This document shows positions 51,432-60,088 of a stretch of 64,000 bases of DNA, piece after piece; within the stretch, counting starts at the first letter, position 1, and every line of letters starts with the position of its first letter. A program made the position numbers and the translations under genes. Below the pieces are notes generated by a model that saw nothing but the letters and a program-made list of their open reading frames with translations, had not been told where the DNA came from and did no database searches. The DNA comes from DASYTH01 sp045806965 (GTDB lineage Bacteria; Actinomycetota; Actinomycetes; Mycobacteriales; Pseudonocardiaceae), in NCBI GenBank assembly GCA_045806965.1, contig JBJMIG010000093.1, positions 1-64,000 on the forward strand. Direction: 5' to 3'.

Positions 51432-51827
51432 CTAGGCTGCCTTGGCCTTGCTCCGCCGTCCCCGGGACTTCGCGGGCGCGGCGTGTGCCTCCTCGAAAGC
51501 CTCGATCACGCTGGACGGAATCCGGCCGCGGTCGGCCAGGTCCCACCCGTTCTGCCGAGCCCACTCGCGGATTGCCCGAGTTTGTTCACGGTCGGCGGCG
51601 GGCCGAGCACCGGGGTGCGCGCCGGATGTACTGCGCTTGATTCGGCCGCCGATCCGCCGGCCCGCACTGATCACGTCGGCAAATGCATTGCGCAAGTTGC
51701 TGGCATTGTCCTCGCTGAGATCGATCTCGTAGCTCACGCCGTCCAGGGCGAAGCTGACGGTTGTGATATCGCCGCTGGCGATACCGTCCAGGTCGTCGAC
51801 CAGTTCGACGGTGACTTTCTGAGCCAT
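51432..51827 (-). CDS. lsr2: Lsr2-family nucleoid-associated protein
   Basis: A 131-residue Lsr2: N-terminal dimerisation domain (MAQKVTVELVDDLDG, VSFALDGVSYEIDLSEDNASNLR) and C-terminal DNA-binding domain (IREWARQNGWDLADRGRIPSSVIEAFEEAH) with the RGR AT-hook. Lsr2 binds AT-rich and foreign DNA, bridges it and silences transcription. GGAGG precedes the ATG at 51827; the frame is open further upstream but that start lacks a ribosome-binding site. Actinomycetes often carry several Lsr2 paralogues, so this may not be the main one. Confidence 0.93.
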   Translation of the reverse strand: MAQKVTVELVDDLDGIASGDITTVSFALDGVSYEIDLSEDNASNLRNAFADVISAGRRIGGRIKRSTSGAHPGARPAADREQTRAIREWARQNGWDLADRGRIPSSVIEAFEEAHAAPAKSRGRRSKAKAA

Positions 51828-52301
51828 GGGAACCTCCAAGGTGGTGTACGAGTCGCCCAATGTCCCCAAACCTCGTCCGCGATACTGGGCGCTGGTGGAT
51901 TTAAATATCACATATTGCGCCCGTTGCGCATCCTGACCACCGTGGAGACCCCACCATTGTCGCTGAATGTGATCAAGGCCACACGGATTTCATAGGATCG
52001 TGGTCGCGGCCATCCGGCCCGGTACAGCAGCGTCACGCCGCGCGATTGAACGACGCCTTTGTTCGGACGAGGTCAAAGGTCGGTGTCCTGTGTGGAATGC
52101 CCATCCTCCGTGACCGATCCAGCTCTATCCCGGCACCGAGCGAAGTCGAGGCCGGTTCGACACAACGGCCCGGTATCCGGTGAAAACCGCCCACTTCGCG
52201 GCGAACACGCCCGGGTTGTTTCTCCGGCGTGCTGTTCGCCGTTGTTCGGTGCGAGGCTCCGACCGTATGAGTGGAGCGAGGCGATCCGGCAGACTGCGGT
52301 C
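51828..52301. other. Lsr2-hydrolase divergent intergenic region
   Basis: These 474 bases between divergent lsr2 and a serine hydrolase gene hold no gene that I can support, although one frame in the hydrolase direction is open from 52059. The stretch 51899-51915 (TTTAAATATCACATA) is markedly AT-rich and is a plausible promoter or self-binding site for Lsr2. Confidence 0.5.
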
Positions 52302-53459
52302 GTGAGTGATGGTGCCAGGGTTGATGGCGTCGTGGGTGGCTGGTGCGATCCGGCGTTCGGTGCGGTTCGGACGGCCTTCGCGGAGAACTTCGCGAGCCGG
52401 GGCGAGGTCGGGGCCGCGGTCTGCGTGGTGGTCGACGGCGTTGTGGTGGCCGACCTGGTGGGCGGCTGGGCCGACGCGGCGCGGTCCCGGCCGTGGCGGC
52501 CGGACACGCTGGTCAACTTCTATTCCGTCGGCAAGGCGCTCGTGGCGCTGCTGGCGCTGCAACTGGTCGACCGCGGACTGATCGGGCTGGACACCCCGAT
52601 CGCCTCGGTATGGCCGCAGTTCGGCCATGGCGGCAAGGAGACCGTGACGCTCCGCATGGCGCTGTGCCACCAGGCGGGGGTGCCCGCGATCCGGGCCAGG
52701 CTGACCAATGAGGACCTGTGGAGCTGGGACCGGATGACCGACGCGTTGGCCGGCACCGAACCGTGGTGGCCGCCCGGTAGCCGGCACGCCTATCACACCA
52801 ACACCTTCGGCCACCTGATCGGTGAGGTCGTCCGGCGGGTGTCCGGGGAGCCGCCCGGCGAACGCCTGCGGGCCGTGGCGGCGCCGCTCGGCGCCGACGT
52901 GTGGTTCGGCGTGCCGGCCGCGCGGCAGCACCGGTGCGCCGAGGTGATCTGGGCACCCGCGGGGTCGCCAATCGCCGTGGACCTCGACACCGTGGACCTG
53001 TCCGGCGAGGCACTGATGAACGCCCTCGCGCACTTCAACCCGCCCGGCTACTCCTCCGTCGGCGTGGTCAACACGGCCCGCTGGCGATCCGCGCAACTGC
53101 CGTCCACCAACGGACACGGCACGGCACGGGGACTTGCCACGCTCTACGCGGCGCTGCTGCGCCCCGGCGAGCTCGTCTCGCCCGGCCTGCTGGACCATGC
53201 CGCGCGGGTCCACTCCAGCGGACCCTGCCCGATACTCGGTGCGGACGTGGTGTTCGGGCTCGGCTTCACCCCGACGAGTCCGCGCCGCCCGCTGGGCCCC
53301 AACCCGCGCAGCTTCGGCCACTTCGGCACCGGCGGAGCGCTCGGGTTCGCCGATCCGGACGCAGGGGTCGCATTCGGCTATGTGATGAACCACGTCGTCC
53401 CACGCTGGCGCAGCTCACGTAACCAGGCGCTGATTGCCGCCATCTACGAATCCTGGTAA
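52302..53459 (+). CDS. Beta-lactamase-family serine hydrolase (EstB-like)
   Basis: A 385-residue class C beta-lactamase-like esterase. The nucleophile motif SVGK (Ser-x-x-Lys) is near residue 76 (NFYSVGKALVALL), the Tyr-x-Asn-type motif appears as YHTNTFGH near residue 166, and the third motif region is HFGTGGALGF near residue 345. No signal peptide is seen. Family members hydrolyse esters or D-amino peptides rather than lactams. I chose GTG 52302, just before the domain. A 21-bp repeat array follows its stop. Confidence 0.87.
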   Translation: MSDGARVDGVVGGWCDPAFGAVRTAFAENFASRGEVGAAVCVVVDGVVVADLVGGWADAARSRPWRPDTLVNFYSVGKALVALLALQLVDRGLIGLDTPIASVWPQFGHGGKETVTLRMALCHQAGVPAIRARLTNEDLWSWDRMTDALAGTEPWWPPGSRHAYHTNTFGHLIGEVVRRVSGEPPGERLRAVAAPLGADVWFGVPAARQHRCAEVIWAPAGSPIAVDLDTVDLSGEALMNALAHFNPPGYSSVGVVNTARWRSAQLPSTNGHGTARGLATLYAALLRPGELVSPGLLDHAARVHSSGPCPILGADVVFGLGFTPTSPRRPLGPNPRSFGHFGTGGALGFADPDAGVAFGYVMNHVVPRWRSSRNQALIAAIYESW

Positions 53460-53519
53460 CTGGCCCCCCTTTTTTGGGCGTGTGCGGTTCGGAATATCGC
53501 GACGGCGGCGGACCACCCA

Positions 53520-53582
53520 TTGCCTGAGCGCGCCACTCACTTGCCTGAGCGCGAGACTCACTTGCCCGAGCGCGAGACTCGC
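53520..53582 (-). repeat. Array of 21-bp tandem repeats (site 4 of 4)
   Basis: Three reverse-complement units, 53520-53540, 53541-53561 and 53562-53582. Each starts TTGCC(T/C)GAGC and ends with a GCGAGACTCAC-type half. It lies between the convergent serine hydrolase and exporter genes, ten bases from the exporter stop. Confidence 0.88.
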
Positions 53583-53591
53583 GAGCCGGGG

Positions 53592-54839
53592 CTACCGGCG
53601 CCGCCCCGGACGGCGCTGGACGGCGAGTGCGATCCCCCGGTAGATCGACGTGCCGCAGAGCACGCCGAGCGCGATCGCCACGATTGCGACCAGCGGTTGC
53701 AACAGATCTCCGGCTCCCGCGATAGCCGGGTCGCCGAGGATCTGGGTGACGCCGACCAAGCCGAGCGCGCCCGGGACGAGCAGCCAGAACGCCGGCAGGA
53801 ACGTCACCTGTGACGGCGGACCGCCGGGCACCTCGGCGACGGCCAGCGCCACCGGTGTCATCGCGATCGCTCCGAAGAACCCACTGGTGTTCGCGCCGAC
53901 CAGTGCCTCGCCGACGAGCTGGCCGACCCAGGCGGTCAGCAGGACGAGCAGCAGCCACAACAGCGAGCCGCGCGGCGCGGAGAAGTAGAAGCTGACCGCG
54001 ACGCCGAAGATCAGCACGCCAAGCCACGGCGCCCACGGCCCGAGCACCATGGTGTACGTGTCCTGGAGCACGATGTTCCTCGGCAGCCCGGCGAGCTCGG
54101 CACCGGCGACGATCCCGAAGGCGAGCAGCAACAGCTGGAGGAAGCCGAACACCAGCCGGCTCGCCCCGGCGACCATTTCACCGGTGGCCAGCTCGACGGT
54201 GGCCGTCGTCAGCACGCCACCGGGCAGGAACGTCACCAGCGGCGCGATCAACGTGCGCAGGCCCGGATCCAGAATGTCGTGCTGGACGGCTTCGAAGGTG
54301 AGCGCGGACACGATCACCGCGGCGATGATCGGGACGAGCACGCGCAGCGTGGGCCGTCCGCGGCAGAGCAGCACCAGGGTGCCGACGAACGCGCCGAAGA
54401 TGGTTGAGATCACCACGTCGAGCGGGGTGGGTCGCAGGATCAGGCAGAGCCCGGCGATCATGGCGGAGTAGCCGAGCACGGTGACGATCGGGCCGTAGCG
54501 CGGACTCATCGTCCGGATCGCGTGCAGCTGGGCCAGGCCGTCGACCAGGTCGAGCTCGCCGCGCTCGGCTCCCTTGACCACCTCGTACAGCACCGAAATC
54601 TGGTCCAGCCGCAGGGCTCCGCTCGCCTGCGGGATCGCGTCGATCGTGGTCTCGTGCGCCTCGCGCACCGAGATCATCAGCGCGGTCGGCAGCACCACGA
54701 TGCGGGCGTCTTCCGCACCGTTGGCCGCGGCGATCCTGGACAGCCGTTCCTGTGTCTCGCTCACCGCCGTGCCAGCGAGGCTGAGGGCCCGGCCGATCTC
54801 CAGCAGGAACCGGTGCAGTTGACCGGGATCACTCAACAT
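53592..54839 (-). CDS. Threonine/serine exporter family protein (ThrE-like)
   Basis: A 415-residue membrane protein combining the two ThrE halves: an N-terminal soluble segment (residues about 1-115, ALSLAGTAVSETQERL, with the ALMISV strand), then about ten membrane helices (from GPIVTVLGYSAMIAGLCLI) with LVTFLPGGVLTTATVELATGEMVAGASRLV, the conserved DUF1212 motif. The Corynebacterium homologue exports threonine and serine. I chose ATG 54839; an in-frame GTG at 54866 would add nine residues and neither has a strong ribosome-binding site. Confidence 0.88.
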   Translation of the reverse strand: MLSDPGQLHRFLLEIGRALSLAGTAVSETQERLSRIAAANGAEDARIVVLPTALMISVREAHETTIDAIPQASGALRLDQISVLYEVVKGAERGELDLVDGLAQLHAIRTMSPRYGPIVTVLGYSAMIAGLCLILRPTPLDVVISTIFGAFVGTLVLLCRGRPTLRVLVPIIAAVIVSALTFEAVQHDILDPGLRTLIAPLVTFLPGGVLTTATVELATGEMVAGASRLVFGFLQLLLLAFGIVAGAELAGLPRNIVLQDTYTMVLGPWAPWLGVLIFGVAVSFYFSAPRGSLLWLLLVLLTAWVGQLVGEALVGANTSGFFGAIAMTPVALAVAEVPGGPPSQVTFLPAFWLLVPGALGLVGVTQILGDPAIAGAGDLLQPLVAIVAIALGVLCGTSIYRGIALAVQRRPGRRR

Positions 54840-54930
54840 GGGCCAACGGCCACCATTCGTCGTCACCGCTGCGATCGGGACCGTTCCAGTTCACCGTGGC
54901 GAGCCACCGGGAATCGGCGAGCCACGCCGG

Positions 54931-56937
54931 CTAGTGGTGCGAGCCGGCCCGCAGAACCGCGTGCTCGCGCACCATCCGCTGCGACATCCGGTCCAGTGTG
55001 GCGGACAGCTCCGCCGACTGCTCCGGCTTCCACTCGGCCAGATCGGACACGAACCGGTCCCGCCACACCCGGAGCATGCCGGTCAGTGCGCGCCTGCCCT
55101 GGTCGGTGAAGGCGATCGTGCCGTTCTCCTTGACCAGCAGCCCCCTGGTCACCTGATCGTCGAAGGCCGGCAGCAGGATTCGTGGCGGGATCTCCAGCTC
55201 GGCGCCGATCTCCTCGACCGACGTGTGCCCGGTCTCCTTACTGAACCGGAAGACCTGCGCGATCAGCCAGGCGTCCGCGGTGTCCAACTCCTCGGTCGTC
55301 TTGGCCAGCACCGCCGGCAGCACATCCTCGCCCCGCCGGCTCCACCACACCGAGATCGCCTTCTCCACCTCCTGCTCGGCCCGCTGCGACTCCGGCATGC
55401 CGAACCCGTCGCCGACGTCGGACGCCTTTGCCCTGGCGGCATCTCGCAGCGGCACCTCCTTCATCAGGAAGGCGCACGCGAAGGCAATCACGGCCACCGG
55501 CACCGCGGACAGGAACACCACGTGCAGCGCCTCGGCGTACACATCGGCCAACTGGGCCCGGGCCGCGGGCGGCAGGGAGTTCAACGCCGGAGCTCCGGTC
55601 GAGCCCGGATCCACCCCGGCCGGGAGCCTGGCGTGCAGCGCGTTGGTGAAGATCGTGCCGAACACCGCGACCCCGAACGAGCTGCCCATGGTGCGCATGA
55701 ACGTCACACCCGAGGTGGCCACCCCGAGGTCGGCATAGTCCGACGTGCTCTGCACGGCGATCACCAGTACCTGCATGCCGAGCCCGATGCCGATGCCGAG
55801 CACCAGCATGGCCAGCGCCGCCATCGGGTACCCGGTCGACCTGTCCAAAGTAGACAGCAGCAGCATGCCCACCGCGGTGACCGCGGCCCCCACGATCGGG
55901 AAGATCTTGTACCGCCCGGTCCGGCTGACCACGACCCCGGAGAACACGGCGGCGAAGAGCAGTCCCAGCACCATCGGCAGCATCCGCAGGCCCGACTGGG
56001 TTGCGGTGGCCCCCTTGACCACCTGCAGGTAGAGCGGCAGGAACGTGATGGAGCCGAACATCGCGAATCCGGTGACGAAGCTGAGCACGCTGGCCACCGT
56101 GAACACCCGCGAGTGGAACAGCCGCATCGGCAGCACCGGTTCTCGGGCGCGCATTTCCACCACCACGAAGACACCGAGGGACAGCACGCCGAGCACACCG
56201 AGCCCGATGATCGTCGGTGAGTTCCACGGATAGGTCGTCCCACCCCAACTGGTCATCAGCACCAGCGCGCCGGATCCGATGGAGATGAACACGATGCCGG
56301 CGTAGTCGATGGTCGGCCGCCCCGCCCTTGGGATGGACGGCATCGCGACGGCCGCGACCAGCAGCACCACCACGGCGAACGGCACATTGATGAAGAACGC
56401 CCAGCGCCAGGTCAGGTGGTCGACGAACAACCCGCCGAGCAGCGGGCCGATCACCGTCGTGACCCCGAACACCGACCCGAGCGCACCCTGGTACTTGCCT
56501 CGTTCGCGCAGTGGGACCACATCCGCGATCAGCGCTGCCGCGGTGACCATCAGCCCGCCGGCACCGAAGCCCTGGATTCCCCGGAACGCGATGAGCTGCG
56601 GCATGTTGCCGGCGAACCCGCAGAGCAGCGAGCCAACGCCGAAGACCACTACGGACGCCTGGAAAATGATCTTGCGGCCGAACAGGTCGCCGAACTTCCC
56701 GACCAGCGGCGTCACCACGGTCTCGGCGAGCATGTACGAGGTGACCACCCAGGCCAGGTGGTCGGCGCCGCCGAGGTCGCCGACGATCGTGGGCAGCGCC
56801 GTCGAGACGATCGTTTGGTCGAGGGCGGCGAGCAGCATGCCGAGCATGACCGCGCCGACCACGGCGTTGCGCTTGGTGTGGCCGAGGTCGACCGTCGGCT
56901 CGTCAATCTCGGCCGCCTCAACCGGAGCTACCGCCAT
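54931..56937 (-). CDS. MFS drug transporter (DHA2) with C-terminal winged-helix domain
   Basis: A 668-residue protein. Residues about 25-520 form a 14-helix proton-driven exporter of the EmrB/QacA type: LGMLLAALDQTIVSTALPTI (motif D1), GKFGDLFGRKIIF (motif A) and RGIQGFGAGGLM. The last 150 residues are soluble and look like a MarR-type winged helix (HTSVEEIGAELEIPPRILLPAFDDQVTRGLLVKENGTIAFTDQGRRALTG, quoted region about 575-625). Such fusion is known in some actinobacterial transporters but its role is unclear. Starts at ATG 56937. Confidence 0.88.
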   Translation of the reverse strand: MAVAPVEAAEIDEPTVDLGHTKRNAVVGAVMLGMLLAALDQTIVSTALPTIVGDLGGADHLAWVVTSYMLAETVVTPLVGKFGDLFGRKIIFQASVVVFGVGSLLCGFAGNMPQLIAFRGIQGFGAGGLMVTAAALIADVVPLRERGKYQGALGSVFGVTTVIGPLLGGLFVDHLTWRWAFFINVPFAVVVLLVAAVAMPSIPRAGRPTIDYAGIVFISIGSGALVLMTSWGGTTYPWNSPTIIGLGVLGVLSLGVFVVVEMRAREPVLPMRLFHSRVFTVASVLSFVTGFAMFGSITFLPLYLQVVKGATATQSGLRMLPMVLGLLFAAVFSGVVVSRTGRYKIFPIVGAAVTAVGMLLLSTLDRSTGYPMAALAMLVLGIGIGLGMQVLVIAVQSTSDYADLGVATSGVTFMRTMGSSFGVAVFGTIFTNALHARLPAGVDPGSTGAPALNSLPPAARAQLADVYAEALHVVFLSAVPVAVIAFACAFLMKEVPLRDAARAKASDVGDGFGMPESQRAEQEVEKAISVWWSRRGEDVLPAVLAKTTEELDTADAWLIAQVFRFSKETGHTSVEEIGAELEIPPRILLPAFDDQVTRGLLVKENGTIAFTDQGRRALTGMLRVWRDRFVSDLAEWKPEQSAELSATLDRMSQRMVREHAVLRAGSHH

Positions 56938-57262
56938 GCACCAGAGTGTGGCCCGGAACCGGGACCGGCGCGATCGGAGCGGTCGCGGCCGATTCCGTGG
57001 CCGAGGCGAACCGGCGACGACCGGACCGCGCCCCCTGCGCGAGGACCACCGTAGGCGTACCGCTCGGCCAGTCCGGTCACGGAGCGCGACGTCGCTCAAC
57101 GCCGGGTTCCGGCACCGGTTGGCCTGGCGCGGTCGATCTTCGAAATCTGTTTCAGGCGCTCGCCGGCGGTGGGGGCCGTACGAAACATCCGCCGAAAGGA
57201 GCTTGTCGCCGGGTAGCGCGTGCGGCAGTGTGCTTGATCAGGGGGCCTATGGGGAGGCTCGG
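56938..57262. other. Divergent intergenic region, MFS transporter to hydrolase
   Basis: These 325 bases hold no gene or clear operator that I can see. Frames open across it have the composition of noncoding GC-rich DNA. A GGGGAGG ribosome-binding site for the hydrolase is at 57251. Confidence 0.5.
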
Positions 57263-58165
57263 ATGTCAGCACCCGCAACCGATGGCATCGCGAAGTTCGG
57301 TGACTACCAGACCTGGTTCCGGATAACCGGCGAGCTGTCCGCCGCGAAGGCGCCGCTCGTGGTTCTGCACGGCGGGCCGGGATGCATCCACGACTATCTG
57401 CTGCCGCTGGCGGCCATCGCCGAGACCGGGCGGGCGGTGGTGCACTACGACCAGCTCGGCAACGGCCGCTCGACCCGGTTACCGGACAAGCCGGCGGAGT
57501 TCTGGACGGTGCGGCTGTTTCTCGACGAGCTCCAGTCCCTCGTGGACACTTTGGGAATCGCCGACCGGTATCTGGTGCTCGGCCAGTCGTGGGGCGGCAT
57601 GCTGGCGGCCGAGCACGCCGCGCTGCGCCCCCCGGGGTTGCGCGGCTTGGTGATCGCCGACTCGCCGGCCAGCATGGAGTTGTGGTCGGCGGAGGCGGAC
57701 CGGCTGCGCGCGGCACTGCCCGAGGGGGTCGACGAGATCCTGCGCGCCCACGAGGCCGCCGGCACCACGGACAGCGAGCCATACCGTGCGGCCATGCGGG
57801 TCTTCTATGACCGTCACGTCTGCCGGGTGCCGTGGCCGGACGAGTTGACTCGCACGTTCGCCGCCATCGACGAGGACCCCACCGTTTACCTGACCATGAA
57901 CGGGCCGAGCGAGTTCCATGTGATCGGCAGCCTGCGTGAATGGTCCATAGTGGACAGGCTCGGCGCGATCACCGTGCCGACGCTGCTGATCAGTGGGGAG
58001 TTCGACGAGGCCACACCGGCAACCGTGGCGCCGTATGAGGCGGGCATCGCGAACGTGCGCTGGGAAATCATGGCGAACTGCAGTCACCTGCCGCAGATCG
58101 AGGACACCGAACGGTTCAACGCCCTGGTCACCGAGTTTCTTGACACCTGCGAGGGGTTGTTGTGA
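57263..58165 (+). CDS. Proline iminopeptidase-family alpha/beta hydrolase
   Basis: A 300-residue S33-type hydrolase. Oxyanion-hole motif VVLHGGPGCIHDYL near residue 36, YDQLGNGRS, nucleophile motif LGQSWGGMLAAEHA (Ser near residue 110), acid in ISGEFDEATP and catalytic His in NCSHLPQIED. The N-terminal FGDYQTWFRITG matches amino-acid amidase/proline iminopeptidase members that release N-terminal residues or cleave amino-acid amides. GGGGAGG lies five bases before the ATG. It is 25 bases upstream of an amino-acid-type permease gene, probably an operon that takes up and processes small peptides or amides. Confidence 0.9.
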   Translation: MSAPATDGIAKFGDYQTWFRITGELSAAKAPLVVLHGGPGCIHDYLLPLAAIAETGRAVVHYDQLGNGRSTRLPDKPAEFWTVRLFLDELQSLVDTLGIADRYLVLGQSWGGMLAAEHAALRPPGLRGLVIADSPASMELWSAEADRLRAALPEGVDEILRAHEAAGTTDSEPYRAAMRVFYDRHVCRVPWPDELTRTFAAIDEDPTVYLTMNGPSEFHVIGSLREWSIVDRLGAITVPTLLISGEFDEATPATVAPYEAGIANVRWEIMANCSHLPQIEDTERFNALVTEFLDTCEGLL

Positions 58166-58190
58166 GCGAGCAAGCTTGCGGGGGGTTGTC

Positions 58191-59615
58191 ATGAGTGAGC
58201 GGACCGAGGCCGTGGTCGCTTCCCCAGCCGCCGAACGGACCGCCGAGGAAGACCTCCGCCGGCTCGGCTACCGGCAGGAGCTGCGCCGGTCGCTTGGGCT
58301 GGGCGACCTGATCATCTACGGCCTGGTGTTCATGGTGCCGATCGCGCCGTTCGCGATCTTCGGCTTCGTGTTCGACGCCTCGCACGGCATGGTGCCGCTC
58401 ACCTACCTCATCGGCCTGGTGGCGATGGTGTTCACCGCGCTCTCCTACCGCGCGATGAGCCGGGCGTTCCCGGTCGCCGGCTCGGTGTACTCCTACGCTC
58501 AGCGCGGCATCGGCAACTCGGCGGGCTTCGTCGCCGGCTGGGCGATCCTGCTCGACTACCTGCTGGTGCCGACCCTGCTCTACGTCACCGGCGCGGTCGC
58601 ACTCGGCACCGTGATTCCCGCGGTGCCGCAGTCGGTCTGGGTGATCATCTTCGTGGTGTTCAACACCGCGGTCAACCTGGCCGGTATCAAGATCACCGCC
58701 TTGGCGAACCGCGCGTTCCTGTTCGGCGAGTTGGTGATCCTGGGGCTGTTCGTCGTGCTCGCCGTGATCGCGGTCGCGCAGGGCCGCAACGGTGCGCACT
58801 GGACCCTCACCCCGTTCTTCAACGCGAACGAGTTCTCCCCCGGCCTGATGTTCGGCGCGTTGTCGATCGCGGTCTTGTCGTTTCTCGGGTTCGACGCCAT
58901 CTCCACGATGTCCGAGGAGGTGGCGGGCGACACCAAGCTGATCGGCAGGGCCACCGTACTGTCCCTGTGCCTGGTGGCCACGCTGTTCGTGGTACAGACC
59001 TACCTGGCCGCACTGCTGGTGCCGGGCAAGACCGAGTTCGGCGGGGAGGAGGCCAACAGCGCCTTCTATACCGTGGCCGGGCTGGCCGCCGGCCACTGGA
59101 TGCTGGTGGTGGTCGCGGTGACCACCGCGGTCGCCGCGGCCGTTGCCAACAGTCTGGTCGCGCAGGCCGCCACGTCGCGTTTGCTGTACTCGATGGCCCG
59201 CGACCGCGCGCTGCCGCGGTTCCTCGCACACATCAGTCCGCGCCGCAAGGTTCCCGACCGCGCCGTGCTCCTGGTCGCCGCGCTGAGCCTGCTCCTCGGC
59301 CTGGTGTTCGTCGGCCAGGTTGCCTTCCTGTCCACCGTGGTCAACTTCGGTGCCCTGGTCGCGTTCCTGTTGCTGCACCTGTCGGTCTCCGTCTACCACC
59401 TGATCAAGAAGCGGCAACGCACGTTCGGCATGCACCTGGTGGTTCCGGCCATCGGATTTGTGATCGTCGGCTATGTTCTCTACAACATCGACGTCAAAGC
59501 CAAGATCGGCGGCCTGATCTGGCTGGCTGTCGGAATTGTCGTGCTGGTCGTCCGCAGGCTGACCGGCCGGGACACCACGCTCCGGCTCGACGAATCGGCG
59601 GATACCGCCGGGTAG
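58191..59615 (+). CDS. APC-family amino-acid permease
   Basis: A 474-residue transporter with twelve membrane helices. The first is LGLGDLIIYGLVFMVPIAPF (residue 35), followed by AGSVYSYAQRGIG, FLGFDAISTMSEEVAGDTKLIGRA and LVAQAATSRLLYSMARDRALPRFLAHI, which place it in the large APC amino-acid/polyamine group. The gene follows the hydrolase by 25 bases. The gap contains an imperfect duplication of the start region (GGGGTTGT then TGAGCGAG or TGAGTGAG). A strong terminator follows the stop. Confidence 0.9.
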   Translation: MSERTEAVVASPAAERTAEEDLRRLGYRQELRRSLGLGDLIIYGLVFMVPIAPFAIFGFVFDASHGMVPLTYLIGLVAMVFTALSYRAMSRAFPVAGSVYSYAQRGIGNSAGFVAGWAILLDYLLVPTLLYVTGAVALGTVIPAVPQSVWVIIFVVFNTAVNLAGIKITALANRAFLFGELVILGLFVVLAVIAVAQGRNGAHWTLTPFFNANEFSPGLMFGALSIAVLSFLGFDAISTMSEEVAGDTKLIGRATVLSLCLVATLFVVQTYLAALLVPGKTEFGGEEANSAFYTVAGLAAGHWMLVVVAVTTAVAAAVANSLVAQAATSRLLYSMARDRALPRFLAHISPRRKVPDRAVLLVAALSLLLGLVFVGQVAFLSTVVNFGALVAFLLLHLSVSVYHLIKKRQRTFGMHLVVPAIGFVIVGYVLYNIDVKAKIGGLIWLAVGIVVLVVRRLTGRDTTLRLDESADTAG

Positions 59616-59621
59616 GCAGGT

Positions 59622-59653
59622 GAAAGGCCGGGCGGCGTGCCGCCCGGCCTTTC
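59622..59653. terminator. Bidirectional terminator hairpin
   Basis: Perfect 15-base arms, GAAAGGCCGGGCGGC (59622-59636) and GCCGCCCGGCCTTTC (59639-59653), with a two-base centre (the real loop will be larger). It lies six bases after the permease stop and 13 before the convergent CsbD gene's end, so it probably ends both transcripts. Confidence 0.88.
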
Positions 59654-59666
59654 GATTATCGCCGCG

Positions 59667-59840
59667 TCAGTCCTTGAAGGCGTCCTTCACCTTCTCGACC
59701 GCTTGCTTCAGGTTGCCCTTGATCTTCTCGCCGGCGCCTTCGGCTTCCATGTCCTCGTTGCCGGTGACCCGTCCGGTCGTCTGCTTCGCCTTGCCCTTGA
59801 GCTCATCGGCCTTGGCGTCGAACTTGTCATCTGTGCTCAT
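59667..59840 (-). CDS. CsbD-family stress protein
   Basis: A 57-residue protein, MSTDDKFDAKADELKGKAKQ... ending KVKDAFKD. The repeated D-E-L-K-G-K-A-K / E-K-I-K-G-N-L-K-Q pattern is the CsbD signature; the protein is very charged and probably poorly structured. In Bacillus and actinobacteria csbD genes are under general-stress sigma control. AGGAGG lies six bases upstream of the ATG, and a sigma-B-like promoter is found at 59863-59888. Confidence 0.9.
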   Translation of the reverse strand: MSTDDKFDAKADELKGKAKQTTGRVTGNEDMEAEGAGEKIKGNLKQAVEKVKDAFKD

Positions 59841-59862
59841 TACATCTCCTCCTGCGATTCGG

Positions 59863-59888
59863 ATGCCCCGGCCGCCGCCGCCTCAAAC
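59863..59888 (-). promoter_or_regulatory. Sigma-B-like promoter of csbD
   Basis: On the minus strand, GTTT, 16 bases, GGGCAT. This matches the general-stress form GTTT-N15/16-GGG(T/C)A(T) and lies 23 bases before the start codon. The module has related motifs ahead of its other genes. Confidence 0.6.
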
Positions 59889-59926
59889 CACCCCGGTTCG
59901 CACGTTCCGATGAATTCCCCGGCGGC

Positions 59927-59950
59927 GTTTGGACGCTCGGTGAGTGGGTA
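59927..59950 (+). promoter_or_regulatory. Sigma-B-like promoter upstream of ybdK-type gene
   Basis: GTTT (59927-59930), 15 bases, GGGTA (59946-59950), the general-stress promoter form. The start codon of the ligase gene is about 140 bases downstream. Confidence 0.55.
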
Positions 59951-60088
59951 GCCGACCCACCAGGGGAAACGCGCGTGCTCCTCAGGGACGCACCGGCGCG
60001 GCCCGCCGCCCTGTCGGTGTGGATGCTGCGAGCCGCGTTGTTCGCCGATGTCGGCTTAAGTGCTGTGCAAGCTGGGTATCGCCCTGAC

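Noticed and set aside
52059..52301. Upstream extension of the serine hydrolase frame.
   Set aside because: The added residues have no signal peptide or domain features and GTG 52302 directly precedes the conserved domain.
54838..56220. Plus-strand open frame opposite the MFS transporter.
   Set aside because: His/Gln/Arg-rich shadow of a membrane-protein gene.
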